DNA from: Lachnospiraceae bacterium
GTDB taxonomy: Bacteria; Bacillota; Clostridia; Lachnospirales; Lachnospiraceae
DNA: 6,806 bases
Direction of reading: 5' to 3'
Assembly: GCA_014804185.1 (NCBI GenBank)
Contig: JAAVAG010000046.1
Coordinates: forward strand, 1-6,806
A model generated the notes under the pieces. The model saw only the letters and a list, made by a program, of their open reading frames with translations. It was not told the DNA's origin and ran no database searches. Below are positions 1 through 6,806 of the stretch, one piece after another; the first letter of the stretch is position 1, and the number at the start of each line of letters is the position of its first letter. Made by a program: the position numbers and the translations under genes.

Positions 1-1836
1 CAGGTTAAGGATGCGCATATGATTTCTTATGAAGGGGAGCCATTTTATTCCGAGGAGGAAACGGAGAGAGAAGAAACCTTTGATGAGCAACCCTACGTGG
101 AGGAATTCTACAGTACGGAATCTTACGGCGAAGAGCCTTGCCATGAAGAGCCTTATCCTGAAGAGCCTTACCGTGAAGAGGCCCCTTATCCGGCAGAGAG
201 AGCGCCTGAAGCGGAAAGAAAAGTACAGCAGGAAGTATCCCGCGTGCAGGAAAAGCCCCGGGCAAATGTGCCGGACAGTGTAAAATCCGAAAGTAAAAAA
301 GCCGCCGGATCAGGAGAAGCAGGACAGGCTCAGACGATGGAGATTCAGGAGAAAAAAGTTCCTGCAAAATACATATTCCCGCCGATTACCTGTTTGAAGA
401 AAGGAAAGGCAAGATCGGTGGATTCCAGCCGTGAGTTAAACGATACCGCCATGCGGTTGAAACATACTTTGGATACCTTTGGCGTGAAAGTATCCATTAC
501 CGATATCAGTCAGGGACCGACGGTGACAAGATATGAACTGCAGCCGGAAGTTGGGGTAAAGGTCAGCAAGATCGTGGGCCTGACAGACGATATAAAGCTG
601 AATCTTGCGGCGACGGACATCCGTATAGAGGCGCCGATTCCCGGCAAGGCGGCCATCGGTATTGAAGTGCCGAACAAGGAAAATTCTCCGGTGGCGCTGA
701 GGGATCTTCTGGAATCGAAAGAGTTCCGGGATTTTCCATCCAATATTGCTTTTGCGGTGGGTAAGGATATCGGGGGCAAAGTAGTGGTGGCGGATATCGC
801 CAAAATGCCGCATATGTTGATTGCGGGAGCCACCGGCTCCGGTAAATCGGTATGTATCAATACGCTGATTATGAGTATTTTGTATAAAGCCCATCCGGAC
901 GATGTGAAACTGATTATGGTAGATCCTAAAGTAGTGGAACTCAGTGTCTATAACGGGATTCCCCATCTGCTGGTTCCGGTGGTGACAGATCCCAAAAAGG
1001 CCGCCGCGGCTTTGAACTGGGGCGTGTCCGAGATGACGGACAGATATAAAAAATTTGCCGAATATAATGTGCGTGATCTGAAAGGATACAATCAAAAAGT
1101 AGATAATATGCGGGAGAAAGGGGAGGCGGATGCGCCGCCAAGACTTCCGCAGATCGTGATTATTGTAGACGAGTTGGCAGATCTGATGATGGTGGCGCCG
1201 GGAGAGGTGGAAGAGTCTGTCTGCCGTCTGGCACAGCTTGCCCGGGCGTGCGGCATTCATCTGATCATTGCCACACAGCGGCCCTCGGTGGATGTTATCA
1301 CCGGCCTGATCAAGGCGAATATGCCCAGCCGTGTCGCTTTCAGCGTGTCCAGCGGAGTGGATTCCCGGACCATTCTGGATATGGTGGGTGCGGAAAAGCT
1401 GCTGGGAAAGGGGGACATGCTGTTTTATCCCCAGGGATATGCCAAACCGGCCCGTGTGCAGGGAGCATTCGTGTCGGACGCAGAGGTGTCTGATGTGGTG
1501 GATTTCCTGAAAAACCAGGCCATCGGCAATGTCTATGCGGTGGAAATAGAAGAAAAGATACAGAGTATGGGAAGCATGAGCACCGGATCCGGAGCGGGAG
1601 GAGATGCGGGAAACAACCGGGATGAGTTCTTTGCCGAGGCGGGAAAATTTATTATAGAAAAAGACAAGGCATCTATCGGAATGCTGCAGAGAATGTTTAA
1701 GATCGGATTTAACCGGGCCGCACGGATCATGGATCAGCTCTGTGATTATGGTGTGGTAGGAGAGGAAGAGGGAACGAAGCCGAGAAAAGTTTTGATGAGT
1801 ATGGAACAGTTTGAAAGTCTGCTGGAGGAAATATAA
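1..1836 (+). CDS. spoIIIE: FtsK/SpoIIIE family DNA translocase, 5'-truncated by the window edge
   Basis: This is an ATP-driven double-stranded DNA pump that moves chromosomal DNA through the division or sporulation septum. The frame is open from base 1, so the N-terminal membrane domain lies upstream. Of the 611 codons present, residues 1 to about 120 are a Glu/Pro/Tyr-rich linker with no fold signal. The FtsK alpha domain begins near residue 124 (YIFPP). The RecA-like motor carries Walker A GATGSGKS at residues 276-283, Walker B IVIIVDE at 385-391, and the family signature TQRPSVDVITG starting at 425. A Gly/Ser-rich spacer at about 521-540 leads to the winged-helix gamma domain (541-611, with QRMFKIGFNRAARIMD), which in this family reads polar DNA motifs. 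All key motor residues are intact and the reading frame is unbroken. An ATG at 19 has AAGGA seven bases upstream, but a start there would remove the membrane anchor, so I treat it as internal. The sequence cannot separate a SpoIIIE role from a vegetative FtsK role. Confidence 0.96.
   Translation, partial: QVKDAHMISYEGEPFYSEEETEREETFDEQPYVEEFYSTESYGEEPCHEEPYPEEPYREEAPYPAERAPEAERKVQQEVSRVQEKPRANVPDSVKSESKKAAGSGEAGQAQTMEIQEKKVPAKYIFPPITCLKKGKARSVDSSRELNDTAMRLKHTLDTFGVKVSITDISQGPTVTRYELQPEVGVKVSKIVGLTDDIKLNLAATDIRIEAPIPGKAAIGIEVPNKENSPVALRDLLESKEFRDFPSNIAFAVGKDIGGKVVVADIAKMPHMLIAGATGSGKSVCINTLIMSILYKAHPDDVKLIMVDPKVVELSVYNGIPHLLVPVVTDPKKAAAALNWGVSEMTDRYKKFAEYNVRDLKGYNQKVDNMREKGEADAPPRLPQIVIIVDELADLMMVAPGEVEESVCRLAQLARACGIHLIIATQRPSVDVITGLIKANMPSRVAFSVSSGVDSRTILDMVGAEKLLGKGDMLFYPQGYAKPARVQGAFVSDAEVSDVVDFLKNQAIGNVYAVEIEEKIQSMGSMSTGSGAGGDAGNNRDEFFAEAGKFIIEKDKASIGMLQRMFKIGFNRAARIMDQLCDYGVVGEEEGTKPRKVLMSMEQFESLLEEI
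85..189 (+). repeat. Degenerate 15-bp tandem repeat encoding an EEPYx pentapeptide array
   Basis: Seven consecutive in-frame 15-base units encode EQPYV, EEFYS, TESYG, EEPCH, EEPYP, EEPYR and EEAPY. The three units starting at 130, 145 and 160 are nearly identical in DNA, each opening with GAAGAGCCTT, and the flanking units are more diverged. This suggests expansion by slippage or unequal recombination. The array lies in the linker between the membrane anchor and the motor of the translocase, and it is acidic and probably disordered. Linkers in this family are known to vary in length and composition. Confidence 0.8.
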
Positions 1837-1901
1837 GCGGATTCACGGCGCGCAGCAGCGGTGTGGATATACGCCTGACGGCGGATGCCCATAATATGGA
1901 C

Positions 1902-1909
1902 AGGGAGGG
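1902..1909 (+). promoter_or_regulatory. Ribosome binding site of fhs
   Basis: AGGGAGGG lies six bases before the ATG at 1916 and is a strong Shine-Dalgarno match. The 79-base gap after the translocase gene (1837-1915) shows no good paired -35/-10 boxes. It also has no hairpin followed by a T-tract, only a 4-bp CGCC/GGCG stem at 1872-1883. Read-through from the upstream gene is therefore possible. Confidence 0.7.
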
Positions 1910-1915
1910 ACAAGA

Positions 1916-3586
1916 ATGAAGACAGATATTCAGATTGCGCAGGAAGCGGTTATGAAGCCTATCACTGATGTGGCGGCCGGATTGGGCATGGATGCGGAGG
2001 ATCTGGAATTATACGGCAGGTATAAGGCAAAGATCAGCGAGGATTATATTAAAAAAACCAAAGAGCTGCCGGACGGGAAGCTGATTCTTGTTACGGCTAT
2101 CAATCCCACACCGGCGGGAGAGGGAAAAACCACTGTCAGCGTCGGACTTGGACAGGCCATGGGCAGGCTTGGGAAGAGGGCCGTGGTTGCTCTGCGTGAG
2201 CCTTCGCTGGGGCCGTGCTTCGGCATAAAAGGCGGCGCCGCGGGAGGCGGGTATTCCCAACTGGTTCCCATGGAGGATCTGAATCTGCACTTTACCGGAG
2301 ACTTTCATGCCGTTACTACGGCCAACAATCTGTTGGCGGCGCTGCTGGACAATCACATTCAGCAGGGAAACGAACTTGGCATAGATCCCAGACAGATTAT
2401 ATTGAAGAGATGTCTTGATCTGAATGACAGAGCGCTCCGCAATGTGGTGGTGGGACTGGGAGGAAAAATGGATGGGGTTCCCCGGGAAGATCATTTTGTA
2501 ATCACCGTGGCCAGCGAGGTGATGGCGATCCTGTGTCTGGCGGACGATATGAAAGATCTGAAAGAACGCTTATCCCGTATGGTGGTGGCTTATAATTATG
2601 AAGGAAAGCCGGTAACGGCAGGGGATCTGAAAGCGGTTGGAGCCATGGCGGCGCTCTTAAAGGATGCGATAAAACCGAACCTGATCCAGACACTGGAGCA
2701 TACTCCGGCGCTGATGCATGGAGGACCTTTTGCGAATATTGCGCATGGGTGTAATTCTGTGCGTGCCACCAGGACGGCTTTGAAGATGGCGGATTATGTC
2801 ATTACGGAGGCCGGTTTTGGAGCCGATCTGGGAGCCGAAAAGTTTTTTGATATCAAATGCCGTGCTGCGGGACTAAGGCCGGATGCCGCCGTGTTGGTTG
2901 CTACGGTTCGTGCACTGAAGTATAACGGCGGGGCCGACAAGCAGGAACTTAGCCAGGAGAATCTCCCCGCTCTGCAAAAGGGAATTGTCAATCTGGAAAA
3001 ACATATAGAAAATCTGCAGAAATACGGCGTTCCCGTTGTGGTCACACTGAACCAGTTTGCCTCGGACACGGAGGCGGAGACTTCGTTTGTGAAGGAATTC
3101 TGCGAAGTGCGGGGATGCAGGTTCGCATTGGCACAGGTCTGGGAAAAGGGAGGCCAGGGCGGTGAGGCGCTGGCGGAAAAAGTACTGGAGGCCGTGGAGG
3201 AGAAGGAAAGTCATTTCCGGCTGCTGTATGACGCGCAGCTTCCGATCCGCGATAAGATAGAAACGGTGGCAAGGGAAATATACGGCGCGGGCAGCGTTGG
3301 TTATACTCCTGCAGCGGTAAAGCAGATCAGTCAGATCGAAAAGCTTGGATTTGGCGGACTGCCTGTCTGTATGGCAAAGACACAATATTCTCTGTCAGAC
3401 AATCCGGCGCTTCTGGGGCGGCCTGTGGGATTTGAACTGAATATCCGGGAAGTATATGTCCTGGCGGGAGCCGGGTTTATCGTCGCGCTTACGGGCAGTA
3501 TCATGACGATGCCGGGGTTATCCAGGCAGCCGGCCGCATATAACATAGATGTAGATGAGGACGGGAAAATTGTCGGTCTGTTTTAA
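1916..3586 (+). CDS. fhs: Formate--tetrahydrofolate ligase (10-formyl-THF synthetase)
   Basis: This enzyme makes 10-formyl-THF from formate, THF and ATP in the cytoplasm. It is the entry step of formate into the folate one-carbon pool and the second step of the methyl branch of the Wood-Ljungdahl pathway. The protein has 556 residues, the usual length for the bacterial monofunctional enzyme. The nucleotide-binding loop TPAGEGKT is at residues 65-72. The first family signature, GIKGGAAGGGYSQLVPM, is at 103-119, and the second, VATVRALKYNGG, is at 328-339. The C-terminal region is full length, ending in a conserved-looking MPGLSRQPAA stretch. The start is fixed by the strong AGGGAGGG upstream. 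folD follows after 38 bases, so the two consecutive folate steps are probably co-transcribed. No frameshift or missing motif is visible. The gene alone does not show whether flux runs towards acetate synthesis, purine and thymidylate supply, or formate release. Confidence 0.98.
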   Translation: MKTDIQIAQEAVMKPITDVAAGLGMDAEDLELYGRYKAKISEDYIKKTKELPDGKLILVTAINPTPAGEGKTTVSVGLGQAMGRLGKRAVVALREPSLGPCFGIKGGAAGGGYSQLVPMEDLNLHFTGDFHAVTTANNLLAALLDNHIQQGNELGIDPRQIILKRCLDLNDRALRNVVVGLGGKMDGVPREDHFVITVASEVMAILCLADDMKDLKERLSRMVVAYNYEGKPVTAGDLKAVGAMAALLKDAIKPNLIQTLEHTPALMHGGPFANIAHGCNSVRATRTALKMADYVITEAGFGADLGAEKFFDIKCRAAGLRPDAAVLVATVRALKYNGGADKQELSQENLPALQKGIVNLEKHIENLQKYGVPVVVTLNQFASDTEAETSFVKEFCEVRGCRFALAQVWEKGGQGGEALAEKVLEAVEEKESHFRLLYDAQLPIRDKIETVAREIYGAGSVGYTPAAVKQISQIEKLGFGGLPVCMAKTQYSLSDNPALLGRPVGFELNIREVYVLAGAGFIVALTGSIMTMPGLSRQPAAYNIDVDEDGKIVGLF

Positions 3587-3612
3587 AAAAGTGTAAAGTG
3601 CGCATATGGCGT

Positions 3613-3618
3613 GGAGGA
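3613..3618 (+). promoter_or_regulatory. Ribosome binding site that sets the folD start
   Basis: GGAGGA sits six bases before ATG 3625, where FolD homology begins (MAVLIDGKAI). A longer in-frame reading from GTG 3598 would add nine residues (MRIWRGGIK) that overlap this site and do not resemble the family, so 3625 is the better start. Confidence 0.8.
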
Positions 3619-3624
3619 ATAAAA

Positions 3625-4461
3625 ATGGCGGTACTGATCGACGGAAAAGCCATATCGGCACAGATTCAGGAAGAATTAAAGGAGAAAGTATCTGTGCTCA
3701 GGAACAAAGGCGTGGAGATCACGCTGGCAGTGATACAGGTGGGAAGCGATCCGGCCTCCTGTGTCTATGTAAGAAATAAGAAAAGGGCATGTGAAAATAT
3801 CGGAATCCGGTCTCTGACGTATGAGCTGCCTGTGGAGACTACAGAGAAACAGCTTCTGAAGCTGATAGAGGAATTGAACGGCAGAACGGATGTAAACGGC
3901 ATTCTGGTGCAGCTGCCGCTTCCGGAACAGATCGATGAGGCGATGGTGATCCAGAAGATCGACCCCCAAAAAGATGTGGATGGTTTTCATCTGAGAAACG
4001 TTGGCGCTCTCTGCAGCGGCCAGAATGGATTTGTACCCTGTACTCCGGCAGGAATTATGCAGCTCTTGAAGCGTTCCGGAATTGAGGTTGCCGGGAAAGA
4101 ATGCGTGGTCGTAGGGCGCAGCAATATTGTGGGAAAGCCCATGGCACTTTTGCTTTTGCAGGAGAATGGAACCGTGACTGTGGCGCATTCCAAAACGGAA
4201 GATCTGAAAGCGGTGACAAGAAGAGCGGATATTCTGATCGTGGCAGTGGGAAAACCCAAAATGATCACCAGAGAATATGTGAAAGAAGGGGCAGCGGTCA
4301 TTGATGTGGGAATACACAGAAATGAACAGAATAAACTGTGCGGAGATGTGGATTTTGCGGACGTGGAGCCGGTTTGCAAAGCAATAACGCCGGTCCCCGG
4401 CGGTGTGGGGCCAATGACCATTGCAATGCTTATGAATAATTGTGTGGAGTCTGTTCTATGA
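3625..4461 (+). CDS. folD: Bifunctional methylene-THF dehydrogenase / methenyl-THF cyclohydrolase
   Basis: FolD interconverts 10-formyl-THF, 5,10-methenyl-THF and 5,10-methylene-THF, using NADP(H) in most bacteria. The protein has 278 residues, normal for the family. The N-terminal catalytic domain shows the Tyr-x3-Lys pair (Y49, K53) in YVRNKKR, the substrate-pocket Gln in LVQLPLP (Q96), and KDVDGFH at 116-122. The Rossmann domain carries VVGRSNIVGKP at 162-172, and the C-terminal signature PGGVGPMT is at 258-265. It follows fhs directly and performs the next two steps on that enzyme's product. No separate cyclohydrolase (fchA) or metF appears in the window, which fits the bifunctional form. 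The terminal TGA overlaps the next start codon as ATGA, suggesting coupled translation. NADP versus NAD preference cannot be read with confidence from the sequence. Confidence 0.97.
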   Translation: MAVLIDGKAISAQIQEELKEKVSVLRNKGVEITLAVIQVGSDPASCVYVRNKKRACENIGIRSLTYELPVETTEKQLLKLIEELNGRTDVNGILVQLPLPEQIDEAMVIQKIDPQKDVDGFHLRNVGALCSGQNGFVPCTPAGIMQLLKRSGIEVAGKECVVVGRSNIVGKPMALLLLQENGTVTVAHSKTEDLKAVTRRADILIVAVGKPKMITREYVKEGAAVIDVGIHRNEQNKLCGDVDFADVEPVCKAITPVPGGVGPMTIAMLMNNCVESVL

Positions 4462-5936
4462 AATGTGCAAAATGCGGCGCTGAATTAAAAGAGGGATATT
4501 TGTACTGTGAACACTGCGGGGAAGATGTTCATATGGTTCCTGATTTTGAGCCTGAAATTGAGAACAGTATTCATAAAACTCTGGAAGGCATCGTGAAAGA
4601 TGTGACAGAGGGAGATGAGATACGGGAGTCCGAAATCGGTGAAGATAAGGATGCCGTACAAAAGGCAGGGAGAGTAAGGAAGCAGGACAGAAGATCCCGG
4701 ACAGAAAAATGGCATAATAAACTTCTGATTCTGATCTGCTGTATACTGGTCTGCGCTGTAGTCGTGGCTGCGATTGTGAGCGGCATTGCAAAATACCGCT
4801 ACAACTCGCTGGACTATCAGTTAAAGCAGGCATATGCCTGTATTGCCCGGGAGGAAACGGAGGAAGCCGTAACATATTATGAGCGGGCGATAGAACTGAA
4901 CGGGCAGAATGCCTCTCTGCGGATGGAACTGGCGGAGTTCTACCGTGATCTGGGCAGCAACGAAAAATATATGGAGCAGCTTCGCATCGTAGCGGATTCT
5001 TCTTATGCTTCGGAGGAACAGATCGAGAGAGCCTATAACAAAATGATCAGCGCGTATGCTTCGGAGGGGCGGTATCAGGAAATTAATGAACTGCTGGAAA
5101 CGTGCAGAGACGCTAATGTGATAAACGCCAATCAGATCTATGTGGCCAAAACCCCCGAATTCAGTTATCCGGAGGGCACATATGCGGAGGTGGTTCCTCT
5201 GAAGCTTTCCTCCAATGCATCCGGAATCATCTACTATACGATGGACGGATCAGAGCCGGATGAAAACAGTGAAATCTATATGGCGCCTATTTTTCTGGAG
5301 ACAGGCGATTATGAGATCTGCGCGGTGTTTGTCAATGAATTTGGCATCAGAAGTGATATGGTGCGAAAAATTTATCATATTGATGTAATCAGGCCGGCCG
5401 CGCCGGAAGTGCAGGTGTACAGCGGAGAATATAATGTTCCTATGATGATCCGTGTTGAAGTGCCGGAGGGATGTACGGTTTATTATACCACGGACGGTTC
5501 CGTACCTACAGATCAATCCGCACGCTACTACGGTTCGATTCCCATGCCGCTTGGAAAAAGCGAATTTCGATTTATCATGTATAATGAAGAGGAAGTCTCC
5601 GGAGACGTGACCACACGTGAATATGAGTTGACGCTGAATACAGAACTGACAGTTGATGCAGCATGTCATAATGTGGCACAGGCACTGGTGGATCGGGGAA
5701 AGCTGCTGGATCTGTCAGGAATCGTTCCGGGAGTGGAGGGGCTGTATCAATATGATTTTCAATATGCATTGACAATAAAAGAACAGGGGGATTTTTATCT
5801 GATCTCTGAGATTTATGTGGATACGGCCGGGGTGAGAGCAAAAACCGGCACCAATTATGTGGTAGATATTTATTCCGGCGCTGTCTATAAGCTGGTGACA
5901 GATGCCAGAGGAAAAAATTTATTAGAAGAATTTTAA
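4458..5936 (+). CDS. Zinc-ribbon / single-TM / TPR-like / chitobiase-C-terminal-repeat protein, function unknown
   Basis: I do not recognise a named gene here. The start at 4458 overlaps the folD stop (ATGA), with GGAG at 4446-4449 upstream, and gives 492 residues beginning directly at the zinc ribbon. In order: a zinc ribbon with C3, C6, C17 and C20 (CAKCG and CEHCG); an acidic, probably disordered stretch at about 28-68; a basic cluster at 71-88; one membrane segment at about 89-110; a TPR-like helical region at about 117-215, with the clearest unit at 125-150; and two beta-rich repeats of the kind called CHB_HEX_C or Fn3-associated. The repeats carry IYYTMDGSEP at 258-267 and VYYTTDGSVP at 341-350. 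Residues 393-492 form a further region I cannot assign. The basic residues before the membrane segment predict a cytoplasmic N-terminus and an external C-terminal two-thirds. There is no cleavable signal peptide and no catalytic motif. The position between folD and nfnA suggests shared expression but does not show the function. Confidence 0.88.
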   Translation: MKCAKCGAELKEGYLYCEHCGEDVHMVPDFEPEIENSIHKTLEGIVKDVTEGDEIRESEIGEDKDAVQKAGRVRKQDRRSRTEKWHNKLLILICCILVCAVVVAAIVSGIAKYRYNSLDYQLKQAYACIAREETEEAVTYYERAIELNGQNASLRMELAEFYRDLGSNEKYMEQLRIVADSSYASEEQIERAYNKMISAYASEGRYQEINELLETCRDANVINANQIYVAKTPEFSYPEGTYAEVVPLKLSSNASGIIYYTMDGSEPDENSEIYMAPIFLETGDYEICAVFVNEFGIRSDMVRKIYHIDVIRPAAPEVQVYSGEYNVPMMIRVEVPEGCTVYYTTDGSVPTDQSARYYGSIPMPLGKSEFRFIMYNEEEVSGDVTTREYELTLNTELTVDAACHNVAQALVDRGKLLDLSGIVPGVEGLYQYDFQYALTIKEQGDFYLISEIYVDTAGVRAKTGTNYVVDIYSGAVYKLVTDARGKNLLEEF

Positions 5937-5960
5937 ACAAGGCAAAGCAATCATTGAGAA

Positions 5961-5968
5961 AGGAAGGA
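5961..5968 (+). promoter_or_regulatory. Ribosome binding site of the nfnA-like gene
   Basis: AGGAAGGA lies seven bases before ATG 5976 and fixes that start. The whole gap after the preceding stop is 39 bases (5937-5975) and shows neither a terminator hairpin nor promoter boxes, so the gene is probably read from the same transcript as its upstream neighbours. Confidence 0.75.
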
Positions 5969-5975
5969 CCTGGTA

Positions 5976-6806
5976 ATGTACAAAATACGAAAAGCAAAAG
6001 AACTGGCGGCAAACATTTATCTGATGGAAGTGGAGGCAAAGAGAGTGGCGAAAGCCTGTGCTCCGGGACAGTTTGTGATCGTGAGAACGGGTGAGGACAG
6101 CGAGAGAATTCCGCTTACGATCTGTGATTATGACCGTAAGGAGGGGACCGTCACGATTGTGTTTCAGATTGTCGGTGCGGCAACGCAGCAGATGTCAGTT
6201 CTCAGAGAAGGAGACAGTTTCCATGATTTTGTCGGACCTTTAGGGTGTGCCTCCGAGTTTGTGAAAGAACCAGTGGAGGAACTGAAAAAGAAAAAAATGA
6301 TCTTTATTGCGGGCGGTGTGGGGGCAGCGCCGGTATATCCCCAGGTAAAGTGGCTTCATGAGCACGGTGTGGATGCCGATGTGATTGTGGGGGCAAAGAC
6401 AAAGGATCTCATTCTGCTGGAAGAAGAGATGGCATCCGTAGCCGGAAATCTTTATATTACTACGGACGACGGCTCCTATGGCAGAAGCGGCATGGTGACG
6501 CAGACGCTGAAAAGTCTTGTGGAAGAGGGGAAAACATATGATGTCTGCGTGGCGATAGGACCTATGATCATGATGAAATTCGTGTGCCTGCTGACGAAAG
6601 AACTGGGAATTCCTACTGTTGTCAGTCTGAATCCGATTATGGTTGACGGCACGGGAATGTGCGGAGCCTGCAGAGTGACTGTAGGCGGCAAAGTCAGATT
6701 TGCCTGTGTGGACGGACCGGAATTTGACGGACACCAGGTGGATTTTGATGAGGCCATGAAGCGTCAGCAGATCTACAAGACGGCTGAGGGACGCGCTTTC
6801 CTGAAA
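5976..6806 (+). CDS. nfnA: NfnA/SudB-type ferredoxin-NADP+ reductase subunit alpha (FAD/NAD-binding, [2Fe-2S]), 3' end cut by the window edge
   Basis: The 277 codons present encode a ferredoxin-reductase-fold flavoprotein related to the dihydroorotate dehydrogenase electron-transfer subunit PyrK. The FAD-binding motif RIPLTICDYD is at residues 44-53, and the flavin-contacting VGAATQQMS region is at 67-75. The NAD-binding loop GGVGAAPVYP is at 113-122. A C-terminal cluster site reads VDGTGMCGAC with D224, C229 and C232, plus C244 in RFAC. PyrK has Cys as its first ligand, whereas NfnA is known to use Asp, so this site favours NfnA. In the characterised complex, NfnA takes electrons from or gives them to NAD(H), and NfnB holds the bifurcating FAD, the [4Fe-4S] clusters and the NADP site. 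NfnB (often annotated as glutamate synthase small chain-like) is expected just downstream but is not in the window. The length is close to known NfnA, so few residues should be missing. A sulfide dehydrogenase (SudB) role is the alternative name for the same family. Confidence 0.9.
   Translation, partial: MYKIRKAKELAANIYLMEVEAKRVAKACAPGQFVIVRTGEDSERIPLTICDYDRKEGTVTIVFQIVGAATQQMSVLREGDSFHDFVGPLGCASEFVKEPVEELKKKKMIFIAGGVGAAPVYPQVKWLHEHGVDADVIVGAKTKDLILLEEEMASVAGNLYITTDDGSYGRSGMVTQTLKSLVEEGKTYDVCVAIGPMIMMKFVCLLTKELGIPTVVSLNPIMVDGTGMCGACRVTVGGKVRFACVDGPEFDGHQVDFDEAMKRQQIYKTAEGRAFLK

Noticed and set aside
436..1260. Long antisense open frame (274 codons) inside the translocase gene
   Set aside because: It lies wholly opposite a conserved motor domain. 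Its product is rich in His, Arg and Ile with no recognisable motif, as expected for a shadow of biased codon use.
1872..1883. CGCC-TGAC-GGCG inverted repeat as a terminator
   Set aside because: The stem is only four base pairs and no T-tract follows.
1875..1895. CTGACG and CATAAT as a promoter for fhs
   Set aside because: The boxes are only nine bases apart, far from the usual 16-18, and both differ from consensus.
3598..3627. GTG 3598 as an upstream start for folD
   Set aside because: The nine extra residues run through the Shine-Dalgarno site at 3613-3618 and do not look like the FolD N-terminus. ATG 3625 has ideal spacing.
3676..4317. Antisense open frame of 213 codons inside folD
   Set aside because: It overlaps the well-supported folD catalytic and NADP-binding regions and encodes a His/Cys-rich sequence without a recognisable domain.
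4440..4458. Upstream in-frame start at 4440 for the membrane protein
   Set aside because: It would add six residues inside the folD coding end. ATG 4458 has GGAG at 4446-4449 and begins directly at the zinc ribbon.
6240..6734. Antisense open frame of 164 codons at the right end
   Set aside because: It is opposite the NfnA-like gene, whose FAD, NAD and cluster motifs are all in frame on the + strand.

Overview
The window looks like core chromosome from a Gram-positive Clostridia, most likely Lachnospiraceae. The grounds are the near-balanced base composition, strong purine-rich Shine-Dalgarno sites before the genes, close homology to Firmicutes families, and the pairing of a SpoIIIE/FtsK translocase with fhs, folD and an NfnA-type flavoprotein. 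This assignment is an inference from gene content; no rRNA or other taxonomic marker is present.

All five genes lie on the + strand and fill almost the whole window. Positions 1-1836 hold the C-terminal 611 codons of an FtsK/SpoIIIE DNA translocase: an acidic linker, then the alpha, motor and gamma domains. Its N-terminal membrane part lies off the left edge. After 79 bases comes fhs (formate-tetrahydrofolate ligase, 1916-3586), and 38 bases later folD (methylene-THF dehydrogenase/cyclohydrolase, 3625-4461). The folD stop overlaps the start of an uncharacterised membrane protein (4458-5936) with a zinc ribbon, one membrane segment, a TPR-like region, two chitobiase-C-terminal-type repeats and an unassigned tail. 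After 39 bases an NfnA/SudB-type FAD/NAD and [2Fe-2S] subunit starts at 5976 and runs off the right edge.

Fhs and FolD together convert formate and THF to 5,10-methylene-THF, using ATP and then reduced pyridine nucleotide at the FolD step, or run in reverse. NfnA is the NAD(H)-side subunit of the electron-bifurcating transhydrogenase that links NADH, reduced ferredoxin and NADPH. A one-carbon/NADPH-balance operon is therefore a reasonable reading. The membrane protein between folD and nfnA is the unexplained member. No RNA gene, mobile element, CRISPR array or convincing terminator is visible, and no gap between genes exceeds 79 bases.
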